A stretch of 64,000 nucleotides of DNA, taken from NCBI GenBank assembly GCA_964247055.1, contig OZ176056.1, forward strand, positions 3,844,001 through 3,908,000. The letters run 5' to 3'. Every line of letters starts with the position of its first letter. The first letter of the stretch is position 1. Source of the DNA: Paragordius varius. Its lineage: Eukaryota; Nematomorpha. Shown one piece after another: positions 61,145-64,000 of the stretch. Made by a program: the position numbers and the translations under genes. Below the pieces are notes generated by a model that did not search any database, was not told where the DNA came from, and saw nothing but the letters and a program-made list of their open reading frames with translations.

Positions 61145-61385
61145 GATCGAATTTGGGACTTTCGGAACCCACTTATAAAAATATTTTTTTTTATCAAAAT
61201 ATTGATTTGCTTTTAAAATATAGTTTATGATATATTATAGTGATATTTTTTGGAATGGAGCATATAGCTTTTTCCAAAAAAATTTATTTAAAAACGTGCG
61301 CAAATTTTGACATTTTCTGAAATGAAGCGCTTGCTACAAAAGTGTAAATAACTTTCTTATACAGGTCATAAGGGCCAAAAAGCAC
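61145..61385. repeat. Repeat X, right-type arm 1
   Basis: TTAGAAGATCGAATTTGGGA, TTTATGATATATTATAGTGA and CGTGCGCAAATTTTGACATT. It is direct to 63,240-63,540 and inverted to the left-type arms. Confidence 0.65.
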
Positions 61386-62293
61386 CTCTACAATTCACAG
61401 TCAAATGCAACATTTTTTCAACCAAACGCAACATTTAAGGCAAGTTCAACATTTTTTCAAGCAAGGACAACTAAAAAATTGTATATATTTTCCTATCATA
61501 ATATATATATATATATATATATATATACATTATCAGGATATTTTTTATGGACACTGGGTATTTCTACTAAGTTTACGCCTAGATCGGAGTTTAATTTGCA
61601 ATAGTTTACTGTGATTATATTACAATATAGGTTTTTTGTTCGCCCGTAATGTCTATATACTATTTGGCTAAATTAATTACGGTTTCGCTTAGTTATATGT
61701 CACATACATTCTTCATAAATGTCAAGATATCTCTTAATTTAAATCAGTAATAAAATGTTGAACTATTTATGTATGATCGGTAAGACCAAACCATAGTTAT
61801 CCGATGATATGTTATATATAATATTAAGATAAAATGATAAAAATAATTAAAATTATCTATAATCGAATTTTATTTGATGACTAATAATGTTTATTGTCCT
61901 ATAGATTGATATACAAGGGATTTTAATATAGTATTAAATAAATCCAATAATATAAATACATTGCTTAATAAAAACCTGAGTAATTTAAAAATCAAAAACT
62001 TTTACATAAAGGGTATTTACTTGTGCTAAGCGTTTAAATTTTTGAAAAAAACAAAAAACTTATAAACATGTCTCAAACTTATTATATAATAATTTTAATA
62101 TAAATGTTTTACCATTTTCGATTTCCCTGAAAAGCACATATGGGGTTGGTATCTTTATATAAACGATAAATACCATATTTCTTCTATAAATTAATTTTTC
62201 TCTGTCACCCACAATTTATTATTTATTTGTTCTGCCACCTTTTTGCCCTAATGTTAACACACTTTTAAGTCAAGGAACTTTAAAAGCCTAAAA

Positions 62294-62583
62294 CAGGGGT
62301 GTCCAACACAAATGGCTTCGCGAGCGGCATTTTTAAGTCAAAAAAGCCAGCGGGCCGCCTTTCCAATATAGGGGCATACATGTATTTAATTATAATAACA
62401 TAAAATGCTAACACATTCTTTCTAGTTCTTGCCAATTGGATATGCTTATGCAAAAAAAGATTGACAAATATTAATTTTACTGATTTTGAGAGCACATTTT
62501 GGCAAATTTTTGACCAAATTTACTGGCCGCACATAAAGTCTCGGAGGGCCGCATGCGGCCCGAGGGCGCGTGTTGGACACCCT
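62294..62583. mobile_element. 290-bp hAT-type MITE, best copy
   Basis: It begins CAGGGGTGTCCAACACAAAT and ends GGCGCGTGTTGGACACCCT. The inner GC-rich blocks GCCAGCGGGCCGCC and GGGCCGCATGCGGCCCGAGG are typical of this hAT MITE type. The right TIR has lost its last bases, so no clean 8-bp duplication is visible. Confidence 0.8.
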
Positions 62584-63239
62584 TTCCACTATATCAATAT
62601 TAATTAAATACGCATATGCAGATACATATATATACAGTTAAAGTAAGATATCAGTTCCCTAGTTTAATATTTTAACAATGCCAAATAATAGAATTTGGGG
62701 TAAAAGACATTACTAAAGGCAACAGAAAGCCCCCCCCCCCCCCTTTAAGTCTATAATATAAACTTTTTACTCTATATGCCTGGCAAACATTTAAAGTAAA
62801 ATGGAAATTTAATTTAGTAAACTTATTTATAATTTGCTTTTTATACGGGTTTGATAATAAAATATTACCCAAACATAACGTTTTTACTTTTTTTATGATG
62901 ATGATTTCAATCATCACAAAATTTAAATATCTGTTTGCAAATGTATGTTGAATATAAATTATGTTTTTTTACAAAAAATCACCGAAATCTAAGCAAAATT
63001 TTTAAATCAAATTCTGAAGCAATAGAAATGTTAAGCTTAATTAAATTATAAAAAAGTGTTTTAATATCTAAAAGCGTTTTCATACCCTCATCATGCCTCA
63101 AACTAATATAAGGTCTTCAACAAAATTTGCTAAAAATTAAATTTTTGAAAAAAGTATCCATTTTTAAATAGTATTTTTTTGTGTCAAAATTCTGTATATA
63201 TTTAAAATTAAAATCGCACAATTCCACATTACGTTTATT
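62584..63239. other. Gene-free stretch with a poly-C run
   Basis: AT-rich, with no gene seen. A run of about 16 C lies at 62,729-62,744, striking in this base composition. Confidence 0.6.
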
Positions 63240-63540
63240 TTATTCCCATTTTAGAAGAGCAAAAAAATTTGGGATTTTCGGAAGTTACATTTAAAGTTAA
63301 ATTTTTTAAAAAATATCGTTAGCTTTTTATAGTTAGTTTATGATATATATTTGTCATATTTTTTAACACAGCATTTAGCCTGCACCAAAAAGAATTTACT
63401 AAAAAGGGAGCAAAGTTTATTATTTTCTGATACGGAACAACACTTGCAACAAAACTGTAAAAAAATTATATCACTCGCTTAAATAAAAAGCAATGATCCT
63501 GATATATTTCCCCATCAGAATATGTTTTTTAGCAGGTTTT
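63240..63540. repeat. Repeat X, right-type arm 2
   Basis: TTTTAGAAGAGCAAAAAAAT then TTGGGATTTTCGGAAGTTAC, and GATCCTGATATATTTCCCCA then TCAGAATATG. Its end is the reverse complement of 60,596-60,640. Confidence 0.65.
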
Positions 63541-63811
63541 TTTTAATATTTAGATGTGGGCTCGCAAGGTCTCTCTTCATCTACCCCCTAATTGGGTCAT
63601 CTTGAACGCATATTTTCTAATTTAGTATATTGTGATAAACCCTCATTTTAAACTTTTTCGCAAGTATATCCTATTGAACGCTAATATAAATAGGAGAAGA
63701 GGGCAATCAAATTTTAATTAAAACAATTTTTAAAACAAGAGATAACTATATAACCCTGAAGTGTAGACTACCCCAAAATGTGATCGCATAAAAAAATGAA
63801 ATCATGTAGTA

Positions 63812-64000
63812 TTAATACTTGGATACTTCACATTTATTTTAGTCCTTCGATTCAAATTGGGTTAGTTAATTACCCCAGGCCTGTTTAAAATTAAATTTTT
63901 TAAAAATATGGAAGGAATCGAAACCATAGCAAAATTTTGCACTTGTATAACATTAATAAAACAAATTATATAAAATATTTTATTCAAAAATACTTGATAA
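63812..64000. mobile_element. piggyBac-like MITE, cut by window end
   Basis: It opens TTAATACTTGGATACTTCAC and shares long near-identical stretches with the reverse complement of 14,840-15,033, including CCCCAGGCCTGTTTAAAATT and TTATTCAAAAATACTTGATA. The similarity is higher than between other copies, suggesting recent spread. Confidence 0.8.

Overview
The window is animal nuclear DNA, very AT-rich, with spliced genes and many transposon relics. The gene families (a MYPT subunit with Rho-kinase sites, an Ovo zinc-finger factor, an SVIP-like VCP binder) point to a metazoan, most likely an invertebrate with an AT-rich genome. I cannot name the species. There is no sign of a prokaryote, plasmid or organelle.

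Layout. (1) 1-23,132, plus strand: most of a PPP1R12/MYPT gene. The window holds 26 coding exons, from the third-quarter ankyrin repeats to the stop codon, and the first exons lie upstream. Many of its larger introns consist mostly of one or two short transposons. (2) 23,133-25,477: intergenic. (3) 25,478-28,971, minus strand: a five-exon four-TM protein of the claudin/PMP22 type. It diverges from (4) ZNHIT3 (29,159-29,584, plus, one exon) across only 187 bp. (5) 30,240-37,870: a transposon graveyard with two LINE fragments, a mariner carrying a hAT-type MITE inside it, a 1-kb TTA-flanked element and a Penelope-like endonuclease remnant. (6) 37,871-50,529: about 12.7 kb with no gene I can support, lying directly upstream of (7) ovo/OVOL (50,530-58,109, plus, four exons). 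(8) 58,795-59,120, minus: a 90-residue SVIP-like gene, tail to tail with ovo, with introns of only 26 and 27 nt. (9) 59,121-64,000: repeats, including interleaved inverted arms, a hAT MITE and a piggyBac-like MITE cut by the window edge.

The genes are functionally separate: myosin phosphatase targeting, membrane junction or channel auxiliary, box C/D snoRNP assembly, epidermal/germline transcription and VCP/ERAD control. The shared theme is the transposon load. At least six small families (TA-, TTA-, TTAA- and 8-bp-TSD types) recur across introns and intergenic DNA on both strands, several nested in one another. They explain much of the intron length. I find no obvious new enzymatic or defence system. 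The most unusual items are the ultra-short SVIP introns, the self-complementary MITEs flanking single exons, and the interleaved inverted repeats at the right end.
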